NCBI GenBank assembly: GCA_028023455.1
Contig: JAQFVV010012400.1
Coordinates: 17,045,490 to 17,109,489 of the forward strand
Direction: 5' to 3'
DNA length: 64,000 nucleotides
Source of the DNA: Epiperipatus broadwayi
Lineage: Eukaryota; Onychophora; Udeonychophora; Euonychophora; Peripatidae
Shown: positions 38,430-50,440 of the stretch, piece by piece
How positions within the stretch are numbered: position 1 is the stretch's first letter
Layout: each line of letters starts with the position of its first letter
The notes under the pieces: generated by a model
What the model was told of the DNA's origin: nothing
Databases searched by the model: none
Seen by the model: only the letters and a program-made list of their open reading frames with translations
Program-made: the position numbers and the translations under genes

Positions 38430-39000
38430 AATAATTCTAGTGGGGTAGTTTTGTTTCAGAAAGGTCAATTTTATAAAGATTATTTGAGAGTTAGCTACTC
38501 AGATAAATTTGTTATGATGTAAAGGATAAAAAAAATATGATTTTATTTCTTTGCCATTTAAATTATCTTCTTATAAAATTGTAAGTAAAAATAGTAATTT
38601 GTTTGAAAATAAGAAAATTGCTTGGAAAAGGGGTATTACAATGAATAATTTATTAAATAATACAAAGGAAATTTTTGATAGGAAGACTATTCCTGGTATA
38701 GTGTATATTATATCTTGTTTTTTTATATGGATTAGAATAGTTTGAGCTTAAATGAAAGAATAAAGGTAAATAAAAGTAGGGTTAGAAATAAATATCTTAT
38801 TTCTGCTTTGTATGTCAATGAAAAAGATACAGGCCATACTATTAATTTTGAGAAGCTAAGGTTGTTTTTTTTGAGAGAAATGAAATAAAAAGAATCTTTA
38901 TTATTAAAGATTTATGATTCTGAAGCAATTAACTTATTTAAAAGTTTTTTTAATATCAAGGGTGGATGGGAAGTAAATGGAATTGTGGGTAATGTTTAAT
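38430..39000 (+). pseudogene. GIY-YIG endonuclease fragment, Penelope-like element
   Basis: The plus-strand reading at 38551-38745 gives IAWKRGITMNNLLNN and then IPGIVYIISC, the GIY half of a GIY-YIG nuclease. After frameshifts, LNERIKVNKSRVRNKYL, SALYVNEKDTGHTINFEKL and KESLLLKIYDSEAIN follow. This order (GIVYxIxC, R at the catalytic helix, GHxIxF, then a leucine-rich helix) is that of endonuclease domains at the C-terminus of Penelope-like retroelements. Stops and frameshifts are frequent. No matching RT was found upstream. The call rests on motif order, not on a search. Confidence 0.6.
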
Positions 39001-39957
39001 ATAAACATGCTGTTATTTTGTAATTCTTTACACTTGAGAAGTCTGCTTATAACAGTGAAACCATTAGTTATGTGTTAGATTTTACTTTCTTGGCTAGTCT
39101 TGTTGAGTTGGATTTAGGGTAATTTTAAATATATCATATATAAAATTCACTTCATTAAGAAATGGAAAGCATATGACAAATTTTCAAAATAGCATTACTT
39201 ATTTACAATTTATTTTAAGTTTTCCTTATATATATTTCACTATTTCAAAATGTTGATATTGTAAAGTAAATATCATCACTAAATAATTAGAACACAATTG
39301 TAAATAAAAAAATATATTCAACAATAAAGCTTCAAAGAGAAAAACATCAAAGTAATAATGGTAAAGCAGATTTTAAATAGCTATCATTGAAAGACAAAGA
39401 CTTCTGCAACAGCTTCTTATAAAGAAACATAAAGGAATAAGTCATTACTTATCAGGCTGATGAGTGCCAAAGTTTTCAATGTTTTCCCATATTTGTTTTA
39501 TCAATGAACTAAAAATAACTAGTTACTTATTTAATAACCAATATTAAATGGTTAGTTGCATTTGCTATGGGTTAAATATTGGAAGAAGTTATAAATGAGT
39601 AATTTCAGGGAAAAAAAATAGGGAAAAACATTGGATGAGAAATTACTTACAGAATTTTACTGTGTCATCGTCAAAGTTTTATAAGTGTTACTTTAATATG
39701 GTACTATGTCTATACTTTATTATGTTGGTTCTTTCGTATTTACTTAAAAAAGCTATGTTAAAATGGCACTGTGTGTGTGTGTGTGTGGGAGGCATATTGA
39801 GCTAATTTTTCATAATTTCTAACCTCAGCCATTTCTAATAAAAGCAATTGATACTGTATCTTTTAAGAAAATTTAATATTCATAATGTAAAGAGGGTCTG
39901 TTTTTTTTGTTGTTGCTAAAACCATGCTCACTGTAAAATAGCTTTTTAGGAAGTCTA
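39001..39957. other. Filler with a small GT microsatellite
   Basis: A (GT)8 run lies at about 39771-39787. Otherwise A+T-rich and featureless. Confidence 0.5.
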
Positions 39958-39973
39958 AATATTTATCTGTTTT

Positions 39974-40086
39974 TTTTTTTTTTTTCATATGTCATAGCAT
40001 CGGCCGGGACGCGAACCCACAACCGTCTGCAACCAACTACTTGCTTGCATGGCGACTGCGATACCTCTCGGCTAACAACGCAAGAC
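39974..40086 (-). mobile_element. tRNA-derived SINE, copy 3 (most complete)
   Basis: On the minus strand: GTCTTGCGTTGTTAGCCGAG (A-box region), B box GGTTCGCGTCC, ending CCGATGCTATGACATATG and a 15-base A tail. Perfect 16-bp duplications AATATTTATCTGTTTT lie at 39958-39973 and 40087-40102. The tail and TSD show LINE-driven insertion. Only a short body follows the tRNA-like head. Confidence 0.9.
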
Positions 40087-40102
40087 AATATTTATCTGTT
40101 TT

Positions 40103-42430
40103 GTATGTCCACTCTAATGAAAACATTTAAAAGTGAATTCAATAGCATCATATCCAGAAGGCTAAAAAACAAACCAATTAGTGTTATCTTCATCATAATA
40201 CACAGCATTGTTGAATGAAATTTTTTCCAGTATTTTTATATTATATTAATGTGATCCATAGACTTTTCCCATAAAATAAATGTTAGAAAACAGCAATTAA
40301 TTTTCTTTAAGTAATTATATTCTTATGATAACCTATTTTTTGACTTAAATTAAACAACTGCATTTTATAAAAGTTATTAAGATATTTAAACTCATCCAAA
40401 TTCTCAAGCTGATAATAACTAAGTTCAAAATTGCTTCCTATATATTTTCTTTCCATCAAAAACTGATACAAAATTTTTTAAACATTAATTGCTAGGCAAT
40501 AATTTTTATAGGTGCATACAAAACATTCTATGGATCACTCTCTGAAATAGCAAAAACAAAACAATCATCACCATATTGTAAATAGTTGCCAATTATTGGA
40601 TTTTTCAATGACAAGCATTGATTTGTACCAATGCTTGATAAAAATTATTCAAGCAAATTAGCTTAGATTTAAAATCTAGAGTATTTTAGAATCTCAGATT
40701 TTGGTATCAACAATACGAAAAATACAATAGTTGTAGAAGTATAATTGCAAATGCAATGCTCCTTACTTAAGACAATGAATATCCAGAAATTGATCTGGAG
40801 ATTTGAATACAACATATCATCTAATGCCCAATAATTTTATAAGGTATATAATAGATGATTCTGAAATATAGCAAATTAATCAATGCTTATATTTGGTATA
40901 TAATAATTTAGAAGAATATTTGCACAAAAGGATTAATATATCTCAAATTCAAAAAAATATGCATAGAAAGTGATGTTATCAATACCATACTAACATGCAA
41001 AGTTACTTATATTATTATAATATTTACTGGTGTATTTATTGCAACCGCTACTAAAAAAAATAAATCAATAAGCACAAATTCACGATTGTGAAACACTTAT
41101 GTGATTGGCTGACATGTAATCAACAATAACTTAATATTATAGAGTCAAGAATTTATGAACAGTATTTGATAAGTTCTTCACATACAAAATTTTTACATAG
41201 TTATAATGTTTTAAATAGTAAATCATCTTAGAATTCTTGGTATATAATGATTTTTATGTACATTTAAGCGGCGTCAAATATTATTGCTATGCTACCAAGC
41301 AGAGAAAACCACGAAGAAATACATTTTCTTTTAATTAAAATTACATTTTACAAGATGACAGAATTTGTTATTATTTTCAACTTTTTAATAAAATATTCAT
41401 TTTGGTAACATCAGAAGGCATTTCAGAATTTATATTTAAAATAATTTAATATAAGATATCTTTGTAATCAGACTAATAAGATTTTAATATAGCATTTAAT
41501 CAAAATGACTTTAAATTTATCCTAAATATATAGAAAAATGACAAATTTTAAATACAATAAAGATTTTATGAAACTATATAAAATTAGTATTTAGGCAGTG
41601 ATCATATATTTTTTAAAACACTATCTGTCAAAAGGGTTTTGAATGGCTTTACCTGCCAGACTGTTAAAAATATATGTATTCATTTCACGTTCTGAAAAAA
41701 CAAAACAAAACAACAACTTAATATGGCACGTTACCATGTTTCTAAAATTAAAGGTTAAGACAGTCTTTATGTTTGGCATCCGGAGAAGTTTGATTTCCCC
41801 CTTGTAAGTAATTGTAAAGGAAGTGTTGTATCACAATTATGTTTTGTTTTTATCAATCCAGTTTATCATATGTCACTTAACATCACATGATCACCATTCT
41901 TTATGCTTACACCCTGTATGGAGAGTTTTACCTCTGTAATTACCATAAGCCCATTTTCTATGCATAATAATAGTTAAAAAGTCATTTAGTGACCACTATT
42001 GGATAGCTATTGATAGACTATCTGTAGGAAAATACTATGCCTTTTTGTGACCTAACATAAAATTCCAAGATTTACCTAGCCTGGACCTGAACTCTTAAGT
42101 CATGGGTGTGACTTGTTAATTTTGAAAGAGCTAATAATTTTTTTCTAGCCCCAGATTTATTTTAAATTTTGTTATAACATAATATGTGTTAACACAGTGC
42201 TTTTTAAACTGCAAGTTATTACTGGGCCATGAATTTTTACATAATTTTAAACCAGAGTTAAACTGTAAAAAGTGAATGTTCACATATTATAATCAGACAG
42301 TTTGAAAATTTAAGAATATAATGATAGTCTTTAAATACATATATTGAATAAAAATATTAAATTGATGCACATTTATACATAGTGTCCCCTAGCAAAAAGA
42401 TGCCTGTTTTGAAATAAAACACAAGGCATT
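40103..42430. other. Filler with one hammerhead-family fragment
   Basis: At 41880-41933 the sequence CACATGATCACCATTCTT plus TGTATGGAGAGTTTTACCT matches the terminal parts of the group B hammerhead repeats (45.8 kb). The rest is A+T-rich. At 42196 CAGTGCTTTTTAAACTG looks like a hAT left end without a clear partner. Confidence 0.5.
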
Positions 42431-42439
42431 ATTTACATT

Positions 42440-43260
42440 TTGTTTTTATTACTGAATATTCAAAATAGTCTTTTTACAAGTGAATATACCATTGAAAATG
42501 ATCACAAAACTGTTTGAAGCAGCCCTTGAAATCCTCTGCTGGAATTGTCTATAGAAACTTTGTCAGAAGCTTCTGGATATCCTGAAATAAACCATGATGT
42601 GCTCTTTTCATGGCCAATTTTAATTTTGAAGATACCCAAAAGTCAGGATTATTCAAACACAACAATGATCAATAGAGTCTTGCTTCGGTATTCAGGTGCT
42701 TGTTCATAATTTTGGCCCACAAATGATTCAAAGCACCAAAATCGTAGTTAGCATTTATCATCTAATTTTTAAAAATACATTTGTGGTGAATAATGTTTTT
42801 AGAATTAAAAAAAAAAGTCCAATGAGCAATGTTATTAGACTTTTCTTGATTTTCCTTCTGGTGACCTCCATTGAACAATCTTGTGCTTGGTTGATGATTC
42901 ATATTAGAAATCCAGCATCTCTTAACCTGTTACATTTAACAAAAATTCCAGAACCAAATTCATGCATATACTTCTGCTTTTTCAAATTTACTTTTAAAAT
43001 TCGATAGACAATAGTTTTGGGAATCCTTAATGAATGTACTGTGAAAAGTTCAAAGAATTTCTGCAACTTTGCTTTCAATAATTTTTGATGCACCTGATGC
43101 TTTCCCTGCTGTTGTGAAATATTGCAAAGCACTTGAAAATGTTTGTGACCCAATGTTTCACAGTCATATAAAGTTTGAATCATTTCACATGTTTGAGTAA
43201 CAGTATTTCCCAATTTAAAACAAAATTTCATGTTAGCATACTGTTTCATTATGGGGTTTC
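42440..43260 (-). pseudogene. mariner-like transposase fossil
   Basis: The minus-strand N-terminus at 43249-43000 reads ANMKFCFKLGNTVTQTCEMI and HSLRIPKTIVYRILKVNL, the paired helix-turn-helix DNA-binding half of mariner transposases. Near 42550-42470 other frames give IPAEDFKGCFKQFCDHFQ, the typical mariner C-terminal end. The catalytic middle is frameshifted and unreadable. No inverted terminal repeats were confirmed. Confidence 0.75.
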
Positions 43261-45785
43261 TACAGATGAATGAAGCATATTGTCACATTTCATATTACAA
43301 TTCATGACGCAGATATGTTAGTACTTTAAAATTTTTGTGGTAATAGTTTGTCACTATGCAACACACATGTTGATTCAAAGATACAGTGAAAAACTTTAAT
43401 GAGAGAACCAGCCACCTTTTCACTGGAACCTATAAAAAGGTGCAGTATATGACATTACAAAATTAGAATTCTTGTTTGTAGGAAACTATTACTATTTGAC
43501 AATTAAATTTTATAGTTTAATTGTGACCTCACATTAAGCAAACTATTCATTACATTTATCAAACATTTTAAAAAACACTAATTTATATATCATTAATACA
43601 TATGTTCATAAGAATGTTTTCACGGGTTGCAGATATAAAAAATATATTTTGCAGGTTCATCTGTGTAAGATTTTAATTTAAAAACTCCAACATTTTGACT
43701 TGATCACACAATCTCAGTTGAGGACTTGTGTGATCAAGTCAAAACATTGGAGTTTTTACATTAATATATATATATAAAATAAACAACACCAGAATAAACT
43801 TTACAATATTCATAATATCAATATAAAAAAAATAATAGCTATAATGAGGTCATAGTGTGACTGATATCTTGAGTAACATTTTACAGTTAAAATTTAAAAA
43901 TATAATCAATATCTCCTTAAAATCACTCAAGATTAAAGTTCCCACATGAGTGGTCAATTTTCTGTAATTTATATACAATAACACATATTGTTTATTTAAT
44001 AAATTATCCATCATATTTATAAAATATGACTCTTTGATTTTTTTTTTTTTTAATATTGGTTCTTATAAAAGTGTGATTAATGATGATTACCTACCTATTA
44101 GATAAGTGAGAACATTTTGATAAAAATCAAATCACACTGAAAAAAAAACAAAGAGGAATATATGAAGTAAAATGCAATAATCAGAGATTTGTTTATTTTC
44201 TGAGTTATGGTGCACATCAAAAAAGAGGGGAAAAAAATCTGGCCAAATAATTCTGGAAAAATAGATCATAAATTATTTTAATATTTAGTCTCATGACTGA
44301 TATGGAAAGGTCAGGGTTGTGATTGGTGGATTCCAACATTTTTTAGAGCATAATTTTGCCAATTTGGATATAGTAATTTTCAGAAATAAACACTGCCTAT
44401 TTTAAGAGACTGATAAAAAGTGAATCATTCTCAAATGAGTGATTCAAGGTCTTGAAACACATACATTGGAGAAATCAAGAATAAATCTAATGAGAAAAAA
44501 ATAGTATTTTGTGACATAAGAGATACAAATATCATTTAATCAGAATAATAAAAAAAACCAAAAATACAAATATATATTTTGAAAATCAGAAGGCTAGAAA
44601 TGCAAAAAAAAAAAAAACTTAAAAAATAAAACAATGAAGTAATTTTTTCTTAAAAAATTGTTATAATTACAAAAGTTGTGATTAATCCTGATTTAATTAA
44701 ATAATGTTATCCACAATATTATTATTTTTTTCAAATTGAATTTACATTAATCACATTTTTCTATTGGATACAACTGAAAATACAGTATATCACAGAAGAT
44801 ATTTGTTTAGCATGATATTTAAACATATTTCCCAATTTTTTATTTTAAATATGAGACATATTTAAATAACTCAGGTTTATTTGAATAGAGAAATAACTAT
44901 ATTAATTTTATAAATGTCTTTTACTTTTAGGCTTTCTCCTTCTGCAATTTTCCATCAAAAAAGCTAAAAATAAAACAATAAACAAACAAAAATACTTTTC
45001 GCTGTACTATAATCAATATTTCATCTAACAACAACAAAATATCTTATAATAGGAATATAATCTTTTGCATCAAAAGATTGTAACAATTCTATCTCATACT
45101 ACTAGGAATAAATACTCTTAATTCATAGCCTATTTTATTTTCCATATTAATCTAAAATTAAAACTAAATCATTTTTAGGAATAATCTCCTTGAAAAGCTG
45201 GTTGGCATTACTTGGGGTTGCAATGCAAATACTTTTTTTGAAAGTTTCATTAGCAGAGGTGAATATTGTGCTCTTGTAAGGAGAAAAACTGCTTACACTT
45301 CTAGACACTCAAACATTATCATAAGAAATGTTATTGGTGCATTCAACCAATGGCTTCCTGTTTTTCAAATAATTCTATACCAAATAGCAGAAGTCGCTTC
45401 ATAGAAAATTTAAAAAAGCTATTAAATAAATCAGACTTGCCAATAATTCAAGATATAGTTTTACTACCTAACAAGTGTTTTAAATTAAGATCTCTTTTCT
45501 GGATGTTCGATCAAAAATTTTCAAACAACTAAAGAATTACAATTTTAAAAATGAACTTAGGAGGTTTCAAATGGGTGTGCACATGTGTATATATATACAC
45601 ACACATTGTGATTGAATTATAGAATCTACCTGGATTTTATATTTCTAGATGTTACTAAAAAAATCAGGCATCTCATTATCATTGCATTCATCTGCTTTAT
45701 AAATGAAATTTAACAGCAATTGACTTTGTAAATGTGGTCAAATATAAATCATTAAGTATATTACTTAAACCACTATAATATCACA
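43261..45785. other. Filler containing a perfect-looking hairpin
   Basis: A+T-rich. The hairpin at 43681-43756 is listed separately. No genes were seen. Confidence 0.5.
43681..43756. repeat. 31-bp-stem hairpin
   Basis: The arms 43681-43711 and 43726-43756 (both containing TTGACTTGATCACACAA in matching orientation) pair along 31 bases with two mismatches around a 14-base loop. The sequence is unrelated to the other palindromes here. Confidence 0.85.
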
Positions 45786-45789
45786 TGAT

Positions 45790-46012
45790 CACCATTTTTT
45801 ATGCTTGCTCAGAACTGCTGTTTAAACAGGCAAAACTCTCCATACAGTAGTGCCACTCAATGCAAGCCAGATTATTCAATGGATGTCAGAAGGCTTGTAC
45901 ATAAATTCCCTATCTAGTGCGTACTCATCCATATCCCCAGACTAGTTTCTAGCTTGTGGCTTTACTCTGGCTTGCACTGAGTGGCACTACTGTATGGAGA
46001 GTTTTGCCTGTT
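45790..46012 (-). mobile_element. Group B hammerhead repeat, deleted copy
   Basis: The inverted terminal arms CAGGCAAAACTCTCCATACA and its complement lie at about 45828-45861 and 45977-46010. The interior keeps the 3' half of the ribozyme on the minus strand (GAAAC, TA, GTC, TGGGGATAT at about 45930-45950), but the CTGANGA half has been lost. The outer end CACATGATCACC matches the other group B copies. Confidence 0.75.
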
Positions 46013-47029
46013 TTAATAACTATATTAGTTAATGATTTGCAAATTTATAAATATAGTAGCATAATGAATCTATTTCTTGATTGAAATCTCTACAGGGGTT
46101 TTTTAAGAAAATTTTGCTAATGTATCATAGCTTCCCAAAAAAAAGTCCATGTGCTAAATAAATAAATATCAATTCTTGTTAATTAGTCAGTTTATTAATA
46201 TAGAAGATAGGAATAAAACTCAAATAATTATACTGTGAATAATAATTATTTTAACAATAATTAGAATTACTTTGAACAATATGAGTTTTCTGTTTGGATT
46301 TAAACTATACCTTAAGGATCATTTTTATTAAACTATCTCTGATCATACATACTTTTTTATGGATATTTTGAGTGAGGTGTAAATATAAGAAAAGTTTCTT
46401 AAAGTAAAAATGAAAAATACTCCTTACCCAGTGTTTATCTTAGATGAAAATGAATACTGCATGTGAATTCAATAAGTTTTTATTGCCACAACATTTTTAA
46501 GTAGTCAAAACAGCAATTATATACACTGGCACCATTAAGATTTCAATCAATAAAAACAACGATGAATTTCAATTAAAATTAAAAAAAAAAAATAAACAAA
46601 ATGCTTTCTAAATATAACTTTAAGAACTATAGCTACTGCTGTTAGGAATAATATCAAAAATCATTTGAGTTTTGGATGTAAATGCTAGTAAATCAGCTGA
46701 AGGATGAATAGAAGTAAGAAAAAAATAAAAATGAAGTTAAAAATTTTTTGGATAAAAATAATCAGAAAATTTAAAATAAATGAAAACAACAACAACATAA
46801 TGATAATTACAAAAAAAAAAAAAAAAGACAAAATCTATTGAAGAACTGTCAAGTTACCAATGGAAAAAAGTCATTGAGTAGAACAGGTTTGGTGTTAATA
46901 ATGAGGCTGAGATTAAAATTCCAAGTAGAATAATTGAAAGTTCTGAAATGTTTGGAATGAAAATGACTGTAATAGGGAATAATAATCAAAAAAGCAAGTT
47001 ATATATAATGTGACCTTACTTTTATAAGC
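46013..47029. other. Filler
   Basis: A+T-rich, no supported feature. Confidence 0.5.
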
Positions 47030-47300
47030 TTGTACTTACAAAAACGTAATACAGAGAGCGTACCAATAGCTCAAACAAGCTCTTAATTGATGTGTGGTAA
47101 GAGAAAATATTTAAAATCTCTATCCAGAACATTCCTATCACCAGACCAATTGGTTTCGAGCTTATGGCTCACCTCAGTGAAGAGCTAGAATATTCAGACA
47201 CTAGATCCAAAATATCAACTCAAAACCCAGCACTTATTTCTAACGGAAAAATTTAAGTAGAAACTCTGAAGTTTTAGGACATGAAAATGTCTTTTACTCC
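47030..47300 (-). mobile_element. Hammerhead repeat, group B2, copy 2
   Basis: The minus strand shares TTTTGGATCTAGTGTCTGAA with 2.7 kb and GGATAGAGATTTTA with the GGATAGGGATTTTA of group B. It is therefore a bridge between the two groups. The ends are undefined. Confidence 0.6.
47133..47190 (-). ncRNA. Hammerhead ribozyme motif (B2 copy 2)
   Basis: On the minus strand: outer strand TTCTA, loop GC, inner strand TCTTCA, core CTGAGGT (last base should be A), helix II GAGC-CATAA-GCTC (4 perfect pairs), core GAAA, palindromic helix III ACCAATTGGT, GTC ending at the cleavage position, then TGGTGA and TAGGA. Outer helix I pairs 5 of 5 with one wobble; inner pairs 5 of 6. One core base differs from consensus. 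Confidence 0.7.
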
Positions 47301-49203
47301 AGTTATCTAACTTAAATAGCTATATGAGACTGAACCAAATTCAGATAGAGGACAAAGGAGGGGGAATATTACAAATGATAGGTAAACAATCATATAAAAA
47401 TATTCTGCCTGATAAAATTTTCATATAGTATGTGGAGTAGTTTACAAACATTTTCTTCAAAGTTTAAAATGAGATTTTGCAATTGATATGCTTGTGACCA
47501 ATACCAAAATTATTATCGACAGCAGATTCATTTTTGTAAATACATGAGAAATAATTGATAACAAAAGCAGAAACAAATGAATCAAAAAAAGAATTGCAAA
47601 TTTTAAACTTTTAATTTTAATAATAGATAAAATGGATCTAACCAGGGGGGGGGGGTTGTTAAATGAACTATTTACAGTATAGCTTTATAGAAATCAAAAT
47701 TTTAATAATTAAAGATAAAAGGAGAAAAGATTAGAGGCATTACAGATGCAAACTTGGAAGAGAATTAATAAAAGAAAATATTGAAAACAGTAAACGAAGA
47801 AAAAATTTATTGTGAAGATTAGAAATTCAGTGTAAGAATTCCAACAAAAATGTAGAATATATTGGAAAAAATATATGTGATTTAAAAAAAAGGAAAGAAT
47901 AGTTTTAATTTTTAATGAGACAAAACAATAAGAAAACTTGATGAAATGATGGAAAACATTATGAAAAACATTATTATATTAAAGTTATAAAAGAATTACA
48001 AATATATTCATTAGTATCATCTTTATATTATATTATTATCGAGTGATCTCTTAATAATATGAAAGCATAATTTAATTATATAACAAGCGGATACATATTA
48101 AAACACCATATAGGTATATATATATATATTGATATTAGTAATTAATATAAGTACATTTTCACTAATAAACACGGGAATAAGAACTTTAATTCAAATATGT
48201 TTCATTAAAAATGAACACACGCATATTTTTAACTGTAATTCAAACAATAAAGGGTTAAAATCCTAGTAATTGAAACGTTAAAAATTTTGTTATTAAATAT
48301 GAATATATTAACTATCTCTAACAAAAGATTATGAAATTTAAAATGTAAATTATATTCATTAAAACATAAATTAGTGTATAACATTTTAAATCAATAAGGA
48401 CTACAAACATGCAATACGTTTAAACTTAACTTTGTAAGGGGAAATATTTTAAAACTAATATGCATTACAATTACTATATATAATATTAATGCCTACACTT
48501 TTGAATAAGTATATAAATTCAACTTAAAATAGAATAAAATTATTCCCAGCAATAAAACAAATTAAATACAGTATATTTAAAAAAAAAAAAAAAAGTTAAG
48601 AATAATTAAAAAAAAAAATATTAACGAAAATGCTAAATAAAATTTTTATTGCAATTTAATTTTAAATTTTATATTAAATAAGCAACGCAAATAATGACCT
48701 ACAATTAAGTAAAATTTATGCAATCAATTAATAAAACTAAATGTCAACAAATTTACGAAAATCAGACTTATTTACTAGGAATGGATGGCAACGTTAATAC
48801 TTTAACAAGCCTTTTATTATTTATAGGTACAATAAAATAATTTAATGTTATAATTATTTATAAAAATATGAAAACGAATTATTCGAGAATGAAATACCTT
48901 TCGAAGGAAAAAAATATTTTTCGGATAGTCTAATAATGTTTTAACAGTAAGCCATTTAGCGGGAACATTTTGTTTTACAAATTCATCTTAAACTATGTAA
49001 GCGACATCGCACGGCAAACTACTTAATCTCTTTAAAAAATAAACAGACAACACGCCCCTTAAGTAGTTATATTAATCCACACAACAAGAGAGGACGAAAA
49101 AGTTATTAGTGGAAGTTAATTATAAATAGAATTGAAAATATTCGATATTAAATTAGCACGAATCGTTTACAGTTATTTAAATTAAAGAAATATTAAATCT
49201 TAC
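47301..49203. other. Intron filler
   Basis: A+T-rich with an (AT)n run near 48116 and a G run at 47646. Nothing coding was seen. Confidence 0.5.
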
Positions 49204-49227
49204 CGAAATTTCTTCAAAGTCATTCAT
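49204..49227 (-). CDS. Coding part of exon 1, probable kinase-like gene
   Basis: The minus strand reads MNDFEEIS (8 codons), then the donor TCG|GTAAGA, a near-consensus 5' splice site. An in-frame TAA lies 45 bases upstream, so this ATG is the first possible start in its frame. The phase is 0, so either acceptor of the 18.06 kb exon continues it in frame. An alternative ATG four bases downstream is out of frame. The 5' UTR lies above 49227; I cannot place its start. The pairing with the exon 31 kb away is inference from phase and strand only. Confidence 0.45.
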
Positions 49228-49261
49228 GACGAACCAAAGAGAAATAATCGTAGTAGCCAGC

Positions 49262-50440
49262 AAAGAAAGTGATTACGTATAGGATGAAAAAAAAATCTAA
49301 GAACATTTTTTGAATAGAAAATATTAAAAACTACTTGACTAACTCAAGTCTTCATGTTTTTGTCTCAGTTTTTTTTTTTTTAAATCCAAGGTTATATAAA
49401 GAGAAAAGCTTTGAAGTACTTCCTACTAAAACCGTGAAATGACAGGCGGCACTTCAAATATGATGAACCAGGCAGAAAACTCCAACGACATGTATAAATC
49501 GCGTGATAGTTAGATTAATTCTTAGATACGTTGGATATATAAATAAATCGAACTTAAAGCTTCTATTACAAAACGTTTTAATTTAGAATAAGTTGCAAAA
49601 GTATTAAATAATAATTTATTCCATAAAAGTTTTGTTTTCGTTCAACAAGACTGAATCATTGCTAAGAAGAAAAGAGAAAGCTGTACACGAAAAGCAATTA
49701 CAATACAGTATTTCATAACAGCAATTATCAATTTAGGAAAAGCCTGTAACACAATTTATAATTATGTATTTAAATTGTTTTTATATTTGAAGTTATAAAC
49801 CAATCACAACATTTTCTCTTTTAAAAACATTTTCAGCAGAAATAATAGTGAAGGACAGTAATTGTTGATTCATAAATTGATTGTAAAAAGAAAGTATTAC
49901 GGGAAAGGGGAAGCTTAATTATTTTATATTATATTATAAATGGGGGGGGTGGGGTGTATAATAAAGAAAAACTTCACAAAGGAAATAAGTAATTAAATCT
50001 GAAGCAGTTATAAAATTAAATGACCATAGATTAATATTTTATTTTTTAACTAAAAAAAGATCTTTGTTTATTTTATATATATGCGGCAAAATTGCCTTTA
50101 AAAGGTTTGCTGCTGTGGATTTAAGTCTTTCTAAATGCGGGTTGGTATTTCCCCATTTTTGTTTTAGTTTCTCATTAAGAATAACTAAATACCTATTTAT
50201 TGTCCAATATAAGGTAGTCATCTGGATTAATTATGGATCGTGTAAGTGAAAGGAAAAAAAATATATAGTAGGCAGACGTTCATATAAATATAGTTTGTGT
50301 GAAAATTTCTGAAGATTTGACTGGAAAGATAGCAATAAAAAAATGCGTCCTTCAATCAAAACTCTCAAACAAAAATACAAACACGCCAACAAATCTTAGC
50401 TAATTATCTATCTATTAAAAAGTCAAAAATATATATGGCA
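49262..50440. other. Upstream region of the putative exon 1
   Basis: Any promoter of the minus-strand gene should lie here. A somewhat higher C+G content at 49430-49510 is the only hint. No clear TATA or initiator on the minus strand. Confidence 0.35.

Noticed and set aside
39425-39500. CTGATGAGTGCC, a possible hammerhead core
   Set aside because: No GAAA or helix II partner follows, so it is not a hammerhead.
42196-42230. CAGTGCTTTTTAAACTG, hAT-like left end
   Set aside because: No right end with an 8-bp TSD was found; could be chance in A+T-rich DNA.
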